Notes: generated by a model not told the origin, from the sequence alone. DNA of 64,000 nucleotides from Paenibacillus sp. FSL R7-0204 (GCF_038002225.1 NZ_JBBOCA010000001.1:3472001-3536000), one strand, 5' to 3'. Shown: positions 25,094-35,510, counted from the first letter of the stretch. A program made the numbers and translations.

Positions 25094-26632
25094 GTGGAAT
25101 CATCTACATTTGTACTTTTTGGCGCAACCGGGGACTTGGCGAAGCGGAAAATCTTCCCCGCTCTATACAACCTGTTCACCGATGGCAAGCTTTCCGGTCC
25201 TCTCTCAGTCATTGGGCTGGGCAGACGGGAGCTCACTAACGAGAAGTTCCAACGTCAGGTGCTGGATTCTCTGCGCACCTTCTCGCGCCGTCCGGTTGAG
25301 GATACAGCGGTGCTGCAGAATTTCCTGCGGGCTTTTGAATATAGTGTGCTGGATGTCGGACGTCCTGAGGATTATGTGAAGCTGCTTGGGCATGTACAGC
25401 GCCGGGAGGAAGAGCTGGGGCTTCCGCAGAACCGGATGTTTTATCTGTCGGTCGGTCCCGAATTCTTCGGGGAGATTGCCGGTAATATCAATGCCAGCGG
25501 CCTCGGGGATACCAAGGGCTGGAAACGTCTGATCATCGAGAAGCCATTCGGACGGGATCTGCAGTCGGCGCGTGTGCTGAATGAGAGCTTGAGCACAGCT
25601 TTTGCAGAAGAGGAAATCTTCCGGATTGACCACTTCCTCGGCAAGCCGATGGTGCAGAACCTGGAGGTGCTGAAATATTCTAACCCTGTGCTGCGGGCCT
25701 TGTGGCAGAACCGGTATATCGCTAATGTCCAGATTACCGCCAGTGAGACGGTAGGGGTGGAAGAGCGGGCGGGATACTATGATAAGGCTGGCGCGCTGCG
25801 TGACATGTTCCAGAACCATATGCTCCAATTGCTCATGATGATGGCGATGCAGCTTCCGAAGGGCAGTACACCGGAGGATGTCCGCAGCAAAAAACGGCAT
25901 GTCATCCGTTCCGTCCGCCCTCTGCTCGCTGAAGAGGTAGCACAGCATATTGTGCGAGGCCAATACGCAGCAGGGGAAATGCGCGGACAGCAAGTGCCTG
26001 CTTATACTTCTGAACCGGGGATCGCAGCCGCTTCACAGAATGAGACGTATATTGCTGCACGCCTGTGGATCGAAGATCCGCTGTGGAACGATGTGCCGTT
26101 CTACATTCGTACAGGGAAGCGCATGAAGGAGAAATCCACGCGGATTGTTATTGAATTCAAAGAGCCGTTTAATGATGTGCATAACAAGAACCGTAACAAG
26201 CTGCCGCTTGACCCTAATCTGTTGGTGATTGATATTGGTCCGCATGAGGGCATCTCCCTGACTCTGAATACCAAGAATCCGCTTCAGCATGGGGAGCTTG
26301 AGCCGGTTAGCATTAAGCATGAGCCGGGTAATCCCGATGTGCCGGAGGCTTATGAGAATCTGATCTATGATGCTATGCTCGGCGATGCTACGTTCTTCGC
26401 CCACTGGGAGGAAGTAGAGTTGTCCTGGCAGTGGGTTCAGCCTATAATCGAAGCAACAGCAGAAGGCAGCCTGCCGCTGCACCAGTATCCTGCCGGATCT
26501 AACGGCCCGGCGGCGGCAGATCAGCTCCTTGGCGAGTTCCACTGGTGGCTGGATAAGCCGGAGAATGCAGAGCCTGCCCGCGTCCACCGGACAGCCGGGA
26601 TAGAGCCGGAAGTCATCCGGCCGGGAGCGTAA
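25094..26632 (+). CDS. zwf: Glucose-6-phosphate 1-dehydrogenase
   Basis: A 512-residue enzyme catalysing glucose-6-phosphate oxidation to 6-phosphogluconolactone. The N-terminal NADP site FVLFGATGDLAKRK and the active-site signature RIDHFLGKPMVQNL (catalytic His) are intact. The GTG at 25094 is chosen because GGAGG lies 7 nt upstream; the ATG at 25088 is only 1 nt from that site but would add just two residues. The gnd-type gene follows after 54 bp, so the oxidative pentose phosphate pair is clustered; the lactonase gene is not here. Confidence 0.95.
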   Translation: MESSTFVLFGATGDLAKRKIFPALYNLFTDGKLSGPLSVIGLGRRELTNEKFQRQVLDSLRTFSRRPVEDTAVLQNFLRAFEYSVLDVGRPEDYVKLLGHVQRREEELGLPQNRMFYLSVGPEFFGEIAGNINASGLGDTKGWKRLIIEKPFGRDLQSARVLNESLSTAFAEEEIFRIDHFLGKPMVQNLEVLKYSNPVLRALWQNRYIANVQITASETVGVEERAGYYDKAGALRDMFQNHMLQLLMMMAMQLPKGSTPEDVRSKKRHVIRSVRPLLAEEVAQHIVRGQYAAGEMRGQQVPAYTSEPGIAAASQNETYIAARLWIEDPLWNDVPFYIRTGKRMKEKSTRIVIEFKEPFNDVHNKNRNKLPLDPNLLVIDIGPHEGISLTLNTKNPLQHGELEPVSIKHEPGNPDVPEAYENLIYDAMLGDATFFAHWEEVELSWQWVQPIIEATAEGSLPLHQYPAGSNGPAAADQLLGEFHWWLDKPENAEPARVHRTAGIEPEVIRPGA

Positions 26633-26686
26633 GCGGCGGCGGAGAGAGTTAGCTTATAGAGACTACACAATTCGGAGGGATTCGTA

Positions 26687-27580
26687 ATGAAAGTTGGTTT
26701 AATCGGACTTGGAAAAATGGGCTTCAATCTGGGCCAGAACCTGCTGGAGCATGCCCATGAAGTGGTAGCGTATGATGTGAATCCTGCTGCGGTGCAGGAG
26801 CTGGCCGAACGCGGTGCGTCCGGGGCAGCAAGCCTGGAGGAGCTTACAGGCCGGCTTGATTCCCCGCGCGTTCTCTGGATCATGGTTCCCCATACTTTTG
26901 TAGATTCAGTAATTGCTGAACTGACGCCGCTATTATCCAAGGGAGATATCATTATTGAAGCCGGGAACTCTCATTATAAAGAGTCGATCCGCCGTCATGA
27001 GGAGCTGGGTGCCCACGGAATTCACTTCCTGGATGCAGGAACCTCCGGCGGAATGGAAGGCGCACGGAATGGCGCATGTTATATGGTTGGCGGTGATGAG
27101 GAAGCGTGGGCAGTGGTTGAGCCTCTGTTCCGTGATACTGCGGTAGAGAACGGATATCTGTTCGCCGGCAAATCCGGAAGCGGACATTTCCTCAAGATGG
27201 TGCACAATGGCATTGAATACGGAATGATGGCTGCGATCGGCGAGGGCTTCGAGGTGCTGGAGAAAAGCGGATATGACTTCGACTTCGAGCAGGTGGCCCG
27301 CGTCTGGAACAACGGCTCAGTGGTCCGCTCCTGGCTGATGGAGCTGATAGAACGCGCCTTTTCCAAGGATGCCAAGCTGGAAGACATCAAGGGCGTCATG
27401 CATTCCTCCGGGGAGGGACGGTGGACGCTGGAGACCGCCTTCGACCTCCAGGCAGCGACTCCGGTTATCGCCATGGCTCTGCTCATGCGCTACCGGTCGC
27501 TGGAGACCGACACCTTCACCGGCAAAGTCGTCGCCGCCTTGCGTAACGAATTCGGCGGCCATGCGGTGGAGTCGAAGTAA
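26687..27580 (+). CDS. gnd: 6-phosphogluconate dehydrogenase, short decarboxylating type
   Basis: A 297-residue enzyme with an N-terminal Rossmann site GLIGLGKMG (residues 4-12) and the motif FLDAGTSGGMEGA near residue 114. A helical region with KMVHNGIEYGMM follows, containing the catalytic Lys. The length is that of the short YqeC/GndA-like form, usually NAD-preferring, rather than the 470-residue classical enzyme. It converts 6-phosphogluconate to ribulose 5-phosphate. It follows zwf by 54 bp and is closed by a terminator. Confidence 0.92.
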   Translation: MKVGLIGLGKMGFNLGQNLLEHAHEVVAYDVNPAAVQELAERGASGAASLEELTGRLDSPRVLWIMVPHTFVDSVIAELTPLLSKGDIIIEAGNSHYKESIRRHEELGAHGIHFLDAGTSGGMEGARNGACYMVGGDEEAWAVVEPLFRDTAVENGYLFAGKSGSGHFLKMVHNGIEYGMMAAIGEGFEVLEKSGYDFDFEQVARVWNNGSVVRSWLMELIERAFSKDAKLEDIKGVMHSSGEGRWTLETAFDLQAATPVIAMALLMRYRSLETDTFTGKVVAALRNEFGGHAVESK

Positions 27581-27656
27581 GCGGCGGTCGATAAGGCTGA
27601 TTGAAGGATCAAGGCACCTGAATCTGCCAAATACCCGCCACCTGAGCAATCAAGCA

Positions 27657-27702
27657 AAAGAGCAGTACTTTTCCACCAATGGAGAAGTGCTGCTCTTTGT
27701 TG
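27657..27702 (+). terminator. Terminator after gnd
   Basis: AAAGAGCAGTACTT pairs with AAGTGCTGCTCTTT with a short inner TTCC/GGAG extension, followed by a T-rich tail. Confidence 0.85.
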
Positions 27703-27779
27703 TGCCTGGCACAGAGAATCAGACAACCCGCAGGCAGCATATAAGTACAGAAACATGGAATAGACAGGAGAGGTGACCG

Positions 27780-27974
27780 GTGACACACAATCAGGAGTTT
27801 ACCGTCTATCTGATCACGAAGCGGGATATCCTGCGGTTTATTGTGGTCGAGGTGATTGTTGGCAGTATGACGTATTCCCTGGCCTGGAGCTTGTTTCATA
27901 ATACGATTCTGGCGGGAGCGGGCGGCTGGGCCTGTACGGAAGGGCTGAAGCGGCTGGTGAAGCTGGGCGGGTGA
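27780..27974 (+). CDS. Small membrane protein of unknown function
   Basis: A 64-residue frame with a GTG start at 27780, shortly after GGAGAGGTGA. It has one hydrophobic segment (about residues 18-46, FIVVEVIVGSMTYSLAWSLF) and a basic end. I do not recognise a family. It lies between a terminator and the desulfidase gene, 100 bp upstream of the latter and in the same direction. It is plausible but not proven as a gene. Confidence 0.5.
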   Translation: MTHNQEFTVYLITKRDILRFIVVEVIVGSMTYSLAWSLFHNTILAGAGGWACTEGLKRLVKLGG

Positions 27975-28074
27975 TGGGTAATAACGGGGATTCCCCGGAC
28001 TGTCTATCTGATGTACTATATATAGAAACAGATATAGACATAGTCAGGCAGACAGAGGGAATGGTGATGCACAG

Positions 28075-29367
28075 ATGATTAACCTACTGGAAGTATTACA
28101 CAAAGAAATTATGCCGGCAGAAGGCTGCACCGAACCGATTGCGGTAGCTTATGCCGTCTCGTTGGCGGCTGAACTGGTGGATGAGGAGATTACGGCGATT
28201 CAGCTGCTGCTTAGCGGCAATATCATCAAGAATGCGATGGGCGTAGGGATTCCTGGTACAGGCCAGACGGGCTTGCCTATAGCGGCGGCTTTGGGTGCGG
28301 TGATTCGCCGCTCGGAGCGGAAGCTGGAGATTCTGTCCGGGCTAACCCCGGAGGAGCTGGCAAGTGCAGAGGGACTGCTGGAGCGTAAGCTGCTGGAGGT
28401 TGAGCTGAAGGATACGCCGGAGAAGCTATATATAGAAGCGAGAGTACAAAGCAAGAACCATACCGCCACAGCGATCCTGGTAAAAGAGCACACGAATGTG
28501 CAGTATCTGGCGAAGGATGGCCAGCGGCTTGAGCCAAAAATGGACAAGGCCGACTGCGGAGACCCGCTTAGTCTGGACCCTGAGGTATACTCGGTCTCAC
28601 TCGAAGATATCTATGCCTTCGTTCAGAATACACCGTTCGAGGACCTTCGCTTCCTGCTAGAGGGAGCGGTTATGAATAAGGCGATCTCGGAGGAAGGGCT
28701 GCGCGGGGAGTATGGCCTCCAGGTGGGCCGGAAAATGAGCCAGCAATCCGCCCTCAATCTGTTCGGCGCGGATGTGGCGAACCGGATTATCGCCGCAACG
28801 GCAGCGGCATCCGATGCACGGATGGACGGCAGTGCCATGCCGGTAATGACTACAGCGGGCAGCGGCAATCAGGGGATTGCCTGCACCATGCCGGTCATTG
28901 CCCTGGCCGAGCTCCTCGGCAAGGATGAGGAGACTCTGGCAAGAGCGATGGCGCTCAGCAATCTGATTACCATTCATGTGAAGCATTACATTGGCCGGCT
29001 GTCCCCGCTCTGCGGATCAGGTATTGCCGGCGGAGTAGGGGCGGGCAGCGGTATTGTCTATCTGATGGGCGGGACGCTGGCGCAGATCAAACACTCCATC
29101 CAGAATACAATTGCCTCTACTTCAGGTATGATCTGCGATGGTGCCAAGCCAACCTGTGCACTCAAAATCTCCACGGCCACCAACGCAGCCATTCAGTCTG
29201 CCACCCTCGCCATGAACAATATATCCGCGAGTCTCAATGACGGTGTCATCTTCGAGAAAGTGGAGGATACGATCAAGAATATGGAGACCCTTGTCCAGGA
29301 GGGGCTTGCCGCCACAGACCAGGCCATTCTGAATATTATGCTCTCCAAGGGAGCCGCTTCTTCATAA
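28075..29367 (+). CDS. cyuA: L-cysteine desulfidase family protein (UPF0597, CyuA/YhaM-like)
   Basis: A 430-residue member of the serine dehydratase alpha-like UPF0597 family. It keeps MPAEGCTEPIAVAYAVSLAA at the N-terminus (Cys18), the middle GSGNQGIACTMPV and the late LSPLCGSGIAGGVGAGSG and MICDGAKPTCALK blocks. The cysteines at these places bind a [4Fe-4S] cluster in the family. The enzyme breaks L-cysteine to sulfide, ammonia and pyruvate. GGTGA lies 8 nt upstream of the ATG. It is convergent with the ankyrin gene, with only 30 bp between the stops. Confidence 0.87.
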   Translation: MINLLEVLHKEIMPAEGCTEPIAVAYAVSLAAELVDEEITAIQLLLSGNIIKNAMGVGIPGTGQTGLPIAAALGAVIRRSERKLEILSGLTPEELASAEGLLERKLLEVELKDTPEKLYIEARVQSKNHTATAILVKEHTNVQYLAKDGQRLEPKMDKADCGDPLSLDPEVYSVSLEDIYAFVQNTPFEDLRFLLEGAVMNKAISEEGLRGEYGLQVGRKMSQQSALNLFGADVANRIIAATAAASDARMDGSAMPVMTTAGSGNQGIACTMPVIALAELLGKDEETLARAMALSNLITIHVKHYIGRLSPLCGSGIAGGVGAGSGIVYLMGGTLAQIKHSIQNTIASTSGMICDGAKPTCALKISTATNAAIQSATLAMNNISASLNDGVIFEKVEDTIKNMETLVQEGLAATDQAILNIMLSKGAASS

Positions 29368-29397
29368 GGATAAGGACAAGTACCGGATGTTCAGCGA

Positions 29398-30453
29398 TTA
29401 GCGTTTGTAATCTGGTTGCGGCAAGGAAACAGGCTGTGGATTGGCTAGTACCCAATTCACGGCCAATTCGCATAATCTGGCCGGCTCATCATTGCCGTTG
29501 CCATGGCGGAGGTAACCGGCTAATTCCGCCGCTTCCTGCATTTGCGCAGGGTCCAGAGGTGTGCCCGAGGCGAAGTGCAGAAGCAGTGCACTGAGCATTT
29601 TACGGAAATCCGCATCCCAGTTGCCACCCCCGTTATTCATGATTTCATAAGAGATCCGGCCGGTGATGCGAATGACCTCTCCCTGCACGGTGAGCGCATG
29701 TCCTGAAGCCGGGATGAGTAATTCCCATAGCTCCTGATGCTGATCCTGCCATCTTGTGCTGTTTACCTCGATCTTGGATACACCGTCATGCATCACCCGC
29801 GCTGCTACAGGCTCTACATTGAACAGCTTGTACAGCTTGTTCAGGGCCGCTACGGTATCCTCCAGGTAGTCTTTATTGAAATTAGCTCTGCTGAATTCAA
29901 AATTCTTGCCGATCTTCGTCACAGATTCCCTCATCTCCGGTGTGACTTCTGCTCCTGCCGCAAGCATCACCTGCGCGATCTCAGCCATGCCGGTGATATC
30001 GGCATTCCGGCAATTGATCAAGGCCTTCCCCAGTGGAGTATTCCCGCGATTGTTCACAGCATGGATGTCGGCGCCGTGAGCGATAAGATCACGGATTGCC
30101 CCAGTCCGGTAGTAGTTGGCAGCGGCGTGTAGCGGAGTCTCGTTCTGATAATCTATGGCTTCCAGCTCAGCGCCAAGCTCAAGGAACAGCGGAATATTAC
30201 CCGACCAGTTTCCGGCCTGCGAATGCAGCGGGGTACGCTGGTACTTATCCCTGGCGTTAATGTCGGCACCTTGCTCCACGAGCCAGCGGACCAGCTCATC
30301 CGGAATCTGCCGGATGCTGAGCGCGGGTTCTTTGTAATATCCCAAGGTTGCATCCCATTCACGGTCCTTAAAAACCGCCTTCAATGCATCAATATCCTCC
30401 GTTTTAACCTGCTCGCGGAAATCGGCGGGTAAGGTTTTTTTCTTTTTAGCCAT
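29398..30453 (-). CDS. Ankyrin-repeat protein
   Basis: A 351-residue soluble protein with a lysine-rich start (MAKKKK) and about four ankyrin repeats at residues 50-175 (WLVEQGADINARDKYQRTPL, LFLELGAELEAIDYQNETPL, DLIAHGADIHAVNNRGNTPL, MLAAGAEVTPEM). The C-terminal half is not recognised. Ankyrin repeats bind other proteins; no partner is evident. AGGAG precedes the ATG. The DeoR gene ends 37 bp upstream on the same strand. Confidence 0.85.
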   Translation of the reverse strand: MAKKKKTLPADFREQVKTEDIDALKAVFKDREWDATLGYYKEPALSIRQIPDELVRWLVEQGADINARDKYQRTPLHSQAGNWSGNIPLFLELGAELEAIDYQNETPLHAAANYYRTGAIRDLIAHGADIHAVNNRGNTPLGKALINCRNADITGMAEIAQVMLAAGAEVTPEMRESVTKIGKNFEFSRANFNKDYLEDTVAALNKLYKLFNVEPVAARVMHDGVSKIEVNSTRWQDQHQELWELLIPASGHALTVQGEVIRITGRISYEIMNNGGGNWDADFRKMLSALLLHFASGTPLDPAQMQEAAELAGYLRHGNGNDEPARLCELAVNWVLANPQPVSLPQPDYKR

Positions 30454-30490
30454 AGGTAGTTCTCCTCTCTGATATTATACTTCCAACGCA

Positions 30491-31246
30491 TTAGTACAGC
30501 ACCTCCACATTCTTCTCGGACAACAGCTTCAGCCAGGCTTCCGAAGGCTTACGGTCGGTAATCAGCACATCAATCCGGCTTAGCTCTGCGAGCCTGGCAA
30601 AGGCTGTCTGGTCGAACTTGGTATGGTCCGCGAGCAGCACGACCTTATGTGCCTGGCGCAGCATATATTTCTTCAGCTCACATTCCGGTTCATTGGAGTC
30701 GGTGACCCCGCGGTCCATATCGAGGGCCTTGCAGCTGATTACGGCGGTGTCCACATTGTAGCGCTGAATGGTCTCATGGGCTACGGGGCCGACAAGCGAC
30801 AGGGAACGGTGGCGGAGTGAGCCGCCTGTCGAAATAATGCTGTGGCTTGAGCTCGCGAACTCATGGAGAATGTTGATCGAATTGGTGATGATCGTCAGAT
30901 TACTTTTATTACCCAGCAGCTTCAGGAATTCAAACGAGGTCGAGCTGGGGTCCACCATCAGCGTATCCCCGTCATTAATCAGATCCAGCGCCTGGATCGC
31001 TATTGCGCGTTTGATATCCGTATTGAGCGCTCCCCGGGTCAGAAAAGGCAGGTCCTCATTGGTATGCCTGTTCAGCATGGCTCCGCCGTAGGTCCGGCTT
31101 ACAATGCCATCCTTCTCCAGCTTCTCCAGGTCTCTGCGGATCGTCTCCTCTGTCACCTCGAACATCCGGCTCAGATCGGACACCAGCACCCGTTTGTCCT
31201 GATGGACAAGGTCGATTATTTTTTTGCGTCTTTCGGCAGCGAGCAT
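30491..31246 (-). CDS. DeoR-family regulator, divergent from the rhamnose operon
   Basis: A 251-residue regulator: N-terminal winged helix (residues 1-55, RRKKIIDLVHQDKRVLVSDL, TEETIRRDLEKLEKDGIVSR) and a sugar-phosphate sensor domain with MVDPSSTSFEFLKLL, IITNSINI and STGGSLRHRS. The start at 31246 has AAGGTGA 5 nt upstream; an open frame further up to 31378 lacks the family pattern. It is probably the repressor of fucO-rhaBAD, taking the place of the AraC-type RhaR/RhaS of enteric bacteria. The palindromes at 31297 and 31407 are its likely binding sites. Confidence 0.9.
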   Translation of the reverse strand: MLAAERRKKIIDLVHQDKRVLVSDLSRMFEVTEETIRRDLEKLEKDGIVSRTYGGAMLNRHTNEDLPFLTRGALNTDIKRAIAIQALDLINDGDTLMVDPSSTSFEFLKLLGNKSNLTIITNSINILHEFASSSHSIISTGGSLRHRSLSLVGPVAHETIQRYNVDTAVISCKALDMDRGVTDSNEPECELKKYMLRQAHKVVLLADHTKFDQTAFARLAELSRIDVLITDRKPSEAWLKLLSEKNVEVLY

Positions 31247-31296
31247 ACGTATCACCTTTCCAGAGTTGATAGTCTTAATATAGACTGTTATTTCTG

Positions 31297-31308
31297 TGTT
31301 GTACAACA
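31297..31308. promoter_or_regulatory. Palindrome TGTTGTACAACA, candidate DeoR operator 1
   Basis: A perfect 12-bp palindrome 51 bp upstream of the DeoR start. A near copy overlaps the promoter of the rha operon. Confidence 0.5.
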
Positions 31309-31406
31309 TGGTGAACCCGAATTTCTCTGAAACCCACAATAATGATTGCTTATTTCCCGTGAAACAAACAATAAACAAATAAAAACAACATAATTAGTAT
31401 TTATAA

Positions 31407-31437
31407 TGTTGACAACACAGATAAACGGCGATACGAT
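31407..31437 (+). promoter_or_regulatory. Promoter of fucO-rhaBAD with overlapping operator 2
   Basis: TTGACA (31409-31414) and TACGAT (31432-31437) are 17 bp apart. TGTTGACAACA (31407-31417) is a one-base-shorter copy of the palindrome at 31297 and covers the -35 box, a layout expected for repression. Confidence 0.65.
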
Positions 31438-31510
31438 GAGAAGGTCAACAGGGAGATGTGCGCTTACTGTGTTCATTAACTATTTACATGCCCGGGAGGC
31501 TGGTTAAGCA

Positions 31511-32662
31511 ATGAGTACTCATATCTATTATGTGCCGTCGATTAACATTATGGGAAAGGGCTGTCTGAAGGACATCGCCCCGTACATTCAAGAGCTGAAT
31601 CTGCACAAGGCGCTTGTGGTCACAGACAAGTTCCTGATGAAGAGCGGAATCGCCGGAAGGCTGCTGGCTGTGCTGGATGAAGCGGGAATTCAGTATGTGG
31701 TATATGATGAAGTGAAGCCGAACCCTACCTGCAAAAATGTTCATGACGGCGTGGAATTTCTGAAACAGCACGAATGTGACTATTTGATCTCCATCGGCGG
31801 CGGCTCGCCGCAGGATACGGCCAAGGCCATCGGAATTGTAGCCACTAACGGCGGACATATTGCCGATTATGAAGGCGTTCACAAATCCAAGAATAAATCT
31901 CTGCCGATTGTCGCGGTGAACACGACGGCCGGGACTTCAAGTGAAGTGACGATCAACTACGTGATTACGGATGAAGAGCGTAAGATCAAGATGGTCATGG
32001 TAGACAAGAACAGTATCGCCACTATCTCGGTGAATGATCCGGAGCTGATGGTTGATAAGCCGGCTGCGCTAACGGCGGCTACGGGCATGGATGCACTGAC
32101 GCATGCCATTGAAGCGGTGGTCACTCCAGGCGCATATCCGGTAACCGATGCTACCGCACTGGCTGCGGTGGAGCTGATCTTCGGCAATCTGGCGCGGACG
32201 GTAACGAACGGACAGGATATTGAAGCACGTGAGCAGATGGTCTATGCGATCTTCCTCGGCGGCCTTGCCTTCAATAATGCAGGCTTAGGCTATGTGCATG
32301 CCATGGCCCATCAGCTTGGCGGGGTGTATGATCTGCCGCACGGCGTGTGCAATGCGATGCTGCTGCCTTACGTGGAAGAAGAGAATGCCAAGCATGTGCC
32401 GGAGAAGTTCAGAGCGATTGCCAGAGCGGCCGGTATGCAGACTGAAGGACGCAGCGACAAGGAATGTGGGGATTACGTCATTGAGGCGATCAAGGACTTG
32501 TCCAAGGAGGTTGGCATTCCTGCGAAGCTGTCCGAGCTGGGTGTAGCGGAAGTAGATCTCGATCTGCTGGCTGAGAACGCCATGAAGGATGCCTGCGCGC
32601 CCGGTAATCCTTTTATTCCTACCAAAGATGAAGTAATCGCGTTATTCCGCAAAATTCTGTAA
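31511..32662 (+). CDS. fucO: Lactaldehyde reductase, iron-containing alcohol dehydrogenase family
   Basis: A 383-residue group III alcohol dehydrogenase: NAD site ISIGGGSPQDTAKAIG near residue 95, NTTAGTSSEVT near 140, and the metal-binding histidines in AMAHQLGGVYDLPHGVCNAM. As the first gene of the rhamnose operon it very likely reduces L-lactaldehyde, released by RhaD, to 1,2-propanediol. The family contains other alcohol dehydrogenases, so the substrate rests on context. The gap to rhaB is 29 bp. Confidence 0.9.
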   Translation: MSTHIYYVPSINIMGKGCLKDIAPYIQELNLHKALVVTDKFLMKSGIAGRLLAVLDEAGIQYVVYDEVKPNPTCKNVHDGVEFLKQHECDYLISIGGGSPQDTAKAIGIVATNGGHIADYEGVHKSKNKSLPIVAVNTTAGTSSEVTINYVITDEERKIKMVMVDKNSIATISVNDPELMVDKPAALTAATGMDALTHAIEAVVTPGAYPVTDATALAAVELIFGNLARTVTNGQDIEAREQMVYAIFLGGLAFNNAGLGYVHAMAHQLGGVYDLPHGVCNAMLLPYVEEENAKHVPEKFRAIARAAGMQTEGRSDKECGDYVIEAIKDLSKEVGIPAKLSELGVAEVDLDLLAENAMKDACAPGNPFIPTKDEVIALFRKIL

Positions 32663-32691
32663 ATCACCTCCCATAGAATAGGAGATTCCCT

Positions 32692-34167
32692 ATGACCTAT
32701 CATATCGCCGTCGATATCGGCGCCTCCAGCGGACGGCTGGTGCTCGGACAGCTCGTGGACGGGAGCCTCCAACTGGAGGAGATTCACCGTTTCAGCAATG
32801 GCTTCACAGAGCAGGAAGGCTCCTGCTTCTGGGATATGGATTATTTATTGAATGAAATTATTAACGGTCTGCAGCAGGCGAAGCTAAGAGGCATTCACGA
32901 ATGCACCCTCGGCATTGATACCTGGGCGGTAGATTATGTGCTGCTGGATGCCGAAGGCAAGCGGCTGAACGAGGTCTATGCCTACCGTGACCGCCGCACG
33001 GACGGGGTGATGGAGGAGGTCGCGAAGCAGCTTCCGCCTCATAAGGTGTACGCTAAGACCGGGATACAGCAGCTTTCCTTCAATACGCTGTATCAGCTAT
33101 ATGCGCATGACCGGGAAGAGCTGGAGGTAGCGGATCAAATCCTGCTGGTGCCGGATTATCTCTACTACCGGCTCGGCGGACGGAAGATGAACGAGGTTAC
33201 CAATGCATCCACGACACAGCTATTAAATCTTGCGACCCGTGATTTCGACCGTGAGCTGCTGGAATTCCTGGGTCTGCGGCGGGAACAGTTCGCTCCGTTG
33301 ACTGAGCCGGGGGAAGAGCTTGGCTTCCTCTCAACGGAGCTGGTGGAACGGTATGATCTGCCGGAGTGCCGCCTGATCTGTGTTGCCACACATGACACGG
33401 CTTCTGCGGTACTCGGTGTGCCTGCTCAGAAGGACCGTGCATCAGCCTATCTTAGCAGCGGAACCTGGTCTCTGCTCGGAGTAGAGCTGGATCACCCGGT
33501 CCATGACAGCAGAGCGATGGCTGCTAATTATACCAACGAGTGGGGCGCTTACGGGACCTACCGGTTTCTGAAGAATATTATGGGCCTCTGGCTGATCCAG
33601 GAAGTGCGCAGACTGGACGGCGAAAGGTTTAGCTTCGCGGAACTGGCAGATCAGGCCGGTGAATGCGCAGGCTTCCGCAGCCTGATTCCCTGCAATCATC
33701 CGCGGTTCCTTAAGCCCGGCGATATGATTCAGGAGATCCGCCAGGCCTGCCTGGAGAGCGGCCAGCCTGTGCCGCAGACTACGGGCGAACTGGCCCGCTG
33801 TATCTTTGACAGTCTGGCGTTATCCTACCGCAGTCATCTGGCTGAGCTGGAAGAACTCACCGGGGAGCGTACCGAAGTGCTGCAAATTGTCGGCGGCGGC
33901 GCTAACAATGGGCTGCTGTGCCAGCTGACGGCAGATGTTACCGGCAGGGAAGTGCTGGCCGGACCGACCGAATCCACAGCCCTGGGTAATCTGGCTGTGC
34001 AGATGATTGAGGCGGGCCGCATAACAGACATTCATGAAGCCCGGCATATCATCTCTCAGTCCTTCGCGATTCAGTCTTATCTGCCGCAGCCGGTACCTCA
34101 GCTGGCGGAGCTGCTGGTCCGCTGGGAGCAGCTTCATCCGGGAGCGGATGTTCACAATACGTATTAG
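32692..34167 (+). CDS. rhaB: Rhamnulokinase
   Basis: A 491-residue FGGY kinase. The N-terminal ATP-binding [12 protein letters not shown], the [12 protein letters not shown] segment, the middle [12 protein letters not shown] and the late [12 protein letters not shown] (phosphate-2 type loop) are typical of rhamnulokinase. It phosphorylates L-rhamnulose at O1 with ATP. It lies 11 bp upstream of rhaA, within one operon. Confidence 0.94.
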   Translation: MTYHIAVDIGASSGRLVLGQLVDGSLQLEEIHRFSNGFTEQEGSCFWDMDYLLNEIINGLQQAKLRGIHECTLGIDTWAVDYVLLDAEGKRLNEVYAYRDRRTDGVMEEVAKQLPPHKVYAKTGIQQLSFNTLYQLYAHDREELEVADQILLVPDYLYYRLGGRKMNEVTNASTTQLLNLATRDFDRELLEFLGLRREQFAPLTEPGEELGFLSTELVERYDLPECRLICVATHDTASAVLGVPAQKDRASAYLSSGTWSLLGVELDHPVHDSRAMAANYTNEWGAYGTYRFLKNIMGLWLIQEVRRLDGERFSFAELADQAGECAGFRSLIPCNHPRFLKPGDMIQEIRQACLESGQPVPQTTGELARCIFDSLALSYRSHLAELEELTGERTEVLQIVGGGANNGLLCQLTADVTGREVLAGPTESTALGNLAVQMIEAGRITDIHEARHIISQSFAIQSYLPQPVPQLAELLVRWEQLHPGADVHNTY

Positions 34168-34178
34168 GAGGCAACAGC

Positions 34179-35435
34179 ATGGATCAGAGCATCATTAACA
34201 GCTACAACGAAGCCAAAAAATTATATGCAGCCCATGGAATTCAAACGGATGAGGTACTGGAGAAGCTGGCGCAGATCAAAGTATCGCTGCACTGCTGGCA
34301 GGGCGATGATGTACGGGGCTTTCTGTTCAAGGATAAAGAGCTGAGCGGCGGCATTGCCGTGACCGGCAGCTACCCCGGACGGGCCGGTACACCGGATGAG
34401 CTGCGTCAGGATCTGGAGAAGGCCCTCTCGCTGATTCCCGGCAAGCATAAGGTCAATCTGCATGCGATCTATGCCGATACGAAGGAGCAGGTGGATCTGG
34501 ATGAGCTGGCGCCGCGCCATTTCAAGAATTGGGTGGAATGGGCCAAGGAGCAGGGCTTAGGCCTTGATTTCAATCCGACCTGCTTCTCGCATCCGAAGGC
34601 GGCAGACGGGTTCACCCTGAGCCATGCGGACGAAGAGATCCGCAGCTTCTGGATTAAGCATTGCAAGGCCTCCCGCAGCATTGCTGAGCACTTCGGCCGC
34701 GAGCTGGGCCAGCCGTGTGTCACGAATTTCTGGGTGCCTGACGGCTACAAGGATACTCCGGTGGACCGGCTGGCTCCGCGCATGCGCCTGAAGGAATCGC
34801 TGGATGAAATCTTCAGCGAAGAGATTGATCCGCAGTACAATGTCGATGCTGTGGAGAGCAAGCTGTTCGGTATCGGCTCGGAGAGCTACGTGGTCGGATC
34901 GCATGAGTTCTACATGGGCTACGGCCTGACACGCGGCAAGGCAATCTGCCTGGATGCGGGGCATTTCCATCCGACGGAAGTGATCTCGAACAAGCTCAGC
35001 TCCATCCTGATGTTCAGCGAGCAGCTGCTGCTGCATGTCAGCAGACCGGTCCGCTGGGACAGTGATCATGTGGTCACGATGGACGATGAGCTGCTGGAGA
35101 TTGCCCGTGAGCTGGTTCGCGGGGATCTGCTGCCGCGTACGCATATCGGCCTCGACTTCTTTGACGGCAGTATCAATCATCTGGCAGCATGGGTGATCGG
35201 CACGCGCAATACGATCAAGGCCCTGCTGCGCGCCATGCTGGAGCCGGTAGAGGAGCTTCGGGCCATTGAACAGGCCGGAGATTACACCTCACGGCTGGCC
35301 CTGGTGGAAGAATTCAAGTCCTATCCTTTCGGTGCAGTATGGGATTACTATTGCGCTTCGCAGGGAACCCCGGTCCGTGAGGGGTGGCTGGCTGAAGTGA
35401 AGAGCTATGAGCAGGATGTATTGGCTTTAAGATAA
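34179..35435 (+). CDS. rhaA: L-rhamnose isomerase
   Basis: A 418-residue TIM-barrel enzyme interconverting L-rhamnose and L-rhamnulose. The length and blocks [37 protein letters not shown] and [14 protein letters not shown] (metal-binding Asp and His) fit RhaA closely. GGAGG precedes the ATG. It sits between rhaB and rhaD. No rhamnose mutarotase (rhaM) or transporter is found nearby. Confidence 0.96.
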   Translation: MDQSIINSYNEAKKLYAAHGIQTDEVLEKLAQIKVSLHCWQGDDVRGFLFKDKELSGGIAVTGSYPGRAGTPDELRQDLEKALSLIPGKHKVNLHAIYADTKEQVDLDELAPRHFKNWVEWAKEQGLGLDFNPTCFSHPKAADGFTLSHADEEIRSFWIKHCKASRSIAEHFGRELGQPCVTNFWVPDGYKDTPVDRLAPRMRLKESLDEIFSEEIDPQYNVDAVESKLFGIGSESYVVGSHEFYMGYGLTRGKAICLDAGHFHPTEVISNKLSSILMFSEQLLLHVSRPVRWDSDHVVTMDDELLEIARELVRGDLLPRTHIGLDFFDGSINHLAAWVIGTRNTIKALLRAMLEPVEELRAIEQAGDYTSRLALVEEFKSYPFGAVWDYYCASQGTPVREGWLAEVKSYEQDVLALR

Positions 35436-35510
35436 GATCAGTGTTTACTGCTGAAATCACAAATTAACGAATACCCGCACGCTGAAGGTGCATATAGAAG
35501 GAGAGAGCAT

